Below the pieces are notes generated by a model. That model ran no database searches. It saw nothing but the letters and a program-made list of their open reading frames with translations, and had not been told where the DNA came from. Below are positions 4,857-6,545 of a stretch of DNA of 6,545 bases, piece after piece (position 1 is the stretch's first letter; every line of letters starts with the position of its first letter). Both the position numbers and the translations under genes were made by a program. Origin of the DNA: Collinsella sp. AF02-46-1 (GTDB lineage Bacteria; Actinomycetota; Coriobacteriia; Coriobacteriales; Coriobacteriaceae); assembly GCA_934876235.1 (NCBI GenBank), contig CAKXKM010000063.1, positions 4,006 through 10,550 on the forward strand. The letters run 5' to 3'.

Positions 4857-6494
4857 ATGGCAAAGAACATTACGTTCAACACCGATGCCCGCGCCAAGCT
4901 CGCCAAGGGCGTCAACACTCTGGCCGACGCCGTTACCGTCACCATGGGCCCCAAGGGCCGTTACGTCGCTCTGCAGCGCACGTTCGGTGCCCCGACCATC
5001 ACCAACGACGGCGTTTCCGTCGCTAAGGAGATTGAGCTCGAGGACAACATCGAGAACATGGGCGCTCAGCTGGTGAAGGAGGTCGCCACCAAGACCAACG
5101 ACACCGTGGGTGACGGCACCACCACCGCAACCCTGCTCGCTCAGGCTATCGTCAACGACGGTCTGCGCAACGTCGCCGCCGGCGCCAACCCGCTGGCTAT
5201 CCGTCGCGGCATCGACAAGGCCGTCAACGCCGCCGTCGCCGAGATGAAGAAGCAGGCCAAGCCGGTCGAGACCAAGGAGCAGATCGCTTCTGTCGGCACC
5301 ATCTCCGCTGGTGACCCCGAGGTCGGCGAGAAGATCGCCGAGGCCATGGAGGTCGTGGGCAAGGACGGCGTCATCACCGTCGAGGATTCCCAGACGTTCG
5401 ACATCACCATCGACACCGTCGAGGGCATGCAGTTCGACAAGGGCTATGTTTCCGCTTACTTCGTCACGGACAACGACCGCATGGAGGCCGTGATGAAGGA
5501 TCCGTACATCCTCATCACTGACCAGAAGATCTCCAGCGTTCAGGACATCATGCCTGTTCTCGAGGCTGTCCAGCGCGCCGGCCGTGGCCTGCTCATCATC
5601 GCTGAGGACATCGACGGCGAGGCTCTGCCGACCCTCGTCCTCAACAAGATCCGTGGCGCTCTCAACGTCTGCGCCGTCAAGGCCCCGGGCTACGGCGATC
5701 GCCGCAAGCGCATCCTCGAGGACATCGCAGTCCTCACCGGTGGTCAGGCTGCTCTGGACGAGCTGGGCGTGAAGGTCGCTGACATCACCGCCGATATGCT
5801 CGGCACCGCTAAGTCCGTCACCATTTCCAAGGACAACACCGTTGTCGTCGGCGGCGCTGGCTCCAAGGAGGCCATTGACGCCCGTATCGCTCAGATTAAG
5901 GGCGAGATGGAGAACACCACCTCTGACTTCGATCGTGAGAAGCTCCAGGAGCGCCTGGCCAAGCTCTCCGGTGGCGTTGCCGTCATCAAGGTCGGCGCTG
6001 CTACCGAGTCCGAGCTCAAGGAGATCAAGCACCGCGTTGAGGATGCCCTGCAGGCTACCCGCGCTGCTGTCGAGGAGGGCATCGTCGCCGGCGGCGGCGT
6101 CGCCTTCATGGACGCTGCTCCTGCACTCGACGCTGTTGAGCTCGACGACCCCGAGGAGAAGATCGGCGTCGACATCGTCAAGAAGGCTCTGACCGCTCCG
6201 GTCGCCACCATCGCCAAGAACGCTGGCTTTGAGGGCGCTGTCGTGGTCGACAAGGTTGCCGAGCTGCCTGCTGGCCAGGGTCTCAACTCTGCCAACGGCG
6301 AGTGGGGCGACATGATCGAGATGGGCGTCCTCGACCCCGTCAAGGTCAGCCGCGTCACCCTGCAGAACGCTGCTTCTGTCGCCAGCCTGATCCTCATCAC
6401 CGAGGCTACCGTCTCCGATGTCCCCAAAAACACTCAGCTTGAGGACGCTATCGCTGCTGCCACCGCTGGTCAGCAGGGCGGCGGTATGTACTAA
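4857..6494 (+). CDS. groEL: GroEL chaperonin (Cpn60), 60 kDa
   Basis: The product is complete, with 545 residues. GroEL forms two stacked seven-subunit rings that enclose unfolded proteins in the cytoplasm and fold them in an ATP cycle with GroES. Equatorial domain: about 1-133 and 406-520, with MGPKGR (30-35), TITNDGVSVAKEI (47-59, D51 at the nucleotide site) and the ATP motif GDGTTTATLLAQ (85-96). Intermediate domain: about 134-190 and 375-405, including KHRVEDAL with D396, equivalent to the hydrolysis residue D398 of Escherichia coli. Apical domain: about 191-374, with GYVSAYFVTD (196-205) at the substrate and GroES binding surface. AAVEEGIVAGGG (403-414) is the Cpn60 signature. The C-terminus is short, GQQGGGMY, with one GGM instead of the several GGM repeats of many homologues. 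Codon use is highly biased, as for an abundant protein. A second groEL elsewhere in the genome is possible, but being next to groES suggests that this is the housekeeping copy. Confidence 0.99.
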   Translation: MAKNITFNTDARAKLAKGVNTLADAVTVTMGPKGRYVALQRTFGAPTITNDGVSVAKEIELEDNIENMGAQLVKEVATKTNDTVGDGTTTATLLAQAIVNDGLRNVAAGANPLAIRRGIDKAVNAAVAEMKKQAKPVETKEQIASVGTISAGDPEVGEKIAEAMEVVGKDGVITVEDSQTFDITIDTVEGMQFDKGYVSAYFVTDNDRMEAVMKDPYILITDQKISSVQDIMPVLEAVQRAGRGLLIIAEDIDGEALPTLVLNKIRGALNVCAVKAPGYGDRRKRILEDIAVLTGGQAALDELGVKVADITADMLGTAKSVTISKDNTVVVGGAGSKEAIDARIAQIKGEMENTTSDFDREKLQERLAKLSGGVAVIKVGAATESELKEIKHRVEDALQATRAAVEEGIVAGGGVAFMDAAPALDAVELDDPEEKIGVDIVKKALTAPVATIAKNAGFEGAVVVDKVAELPAGQGLNSANGEWGDMIEMGVLDPVKVSRVTLQNAASVASLILITEATVSDVPKNTQLEDAIAAATAGQQGGGMY

Positions 6495-6526
6495 GGCCGA
6501 CAAGGTCTAGAACTCCCACCGGGAAT

Positions 6527-6545
6527 CCGGGGGCGGGGGGGGGGG
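6527..6545. other. G-rich terminal run, likely contig-end artefact
   Basis: The last 17 bases are five G, one C and eleven G (6535-6545), right at the end of the window. A homopolymer of G at a contig end is a known product of two-colour short-read sequencing. The preceding CCCACCGGGAATCC could be the beginning of a groEL terminator, but its second arm would lie outside the window. Confidence 0.5.

Noticed and set aside
4848..6503. 551-codon open frame antisense to groEL
   Set aside because: It mirrors groEL codons almost end to end. In GC-rich genes with C-ending codons, the complementary frame often lacks stops; the translation is Asp/Leu/Gly/Val-rich with no domain, and no ribosome site is seen.

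Overview
The window reads as ordinary chromosome from a GC-rich member of the Actinomycetota. A gut Coriobacteriia of the Collinsella type is my best guess, from the base composition, the style of the GroES/GroEL sequences and the general look of the intergenic DNA; I cannot test this by search. It holds five genes. The left edge cuts the first one, and the right edge stops 51 bases after groEL in a run of eleven G, which looks like a contig end.

Layout: (1) 1-633, +, the C-terminal part of a membrane protein with a long Pro-Glu tail encoded by a short tandem repeat; (2) 634-773, a convergent gap with a REP-like inverted repeat and a perfect 15-bp hairpin terminator; (3) 774-2237, -, an M20-family zinc amidohydrolase with an unusual charged C-terminal extension; (4) 2238-2405, a divergent promoter region; (5) about 2406-4043, +, a YtcJ-like metal-dependent amidohydrolase, closed by a clear 12-bp terminator; (6) 4044-4466, a 423-base gap with a 137-base near-perfect palindrome followed by an AT-rich promoter-like stretch and a GC hairpin; (7) 4467-4760 groES and 4857-6494 groEL, +, a classic chaperonin operon.

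The two hydrolases are divergently transcribed and could share control. Both cleave amide-type bonds in their known relatives, so they may act in scavenging N-acylated or cyclic nitrogen compounds, but the substrate cannot be read from the sequence. GroES and GroEL form the folding chamber and have no functional link to the hydrolases that I can see.

I see no phage, CRISPR, insertion sequence, tRNA or rRNA. The most interesting unexplained item is the 4163-4299 palindrome: its few arm differences are all G-U compatible if the + strand is transcribed, so it may be a structured RNA or a dispersed palindromic repeat. The second is that groESL lacks recognisable CIRCE or HAIR operators and instead has a palindrome and hairpin just upstream of the groES ribosome binding site.
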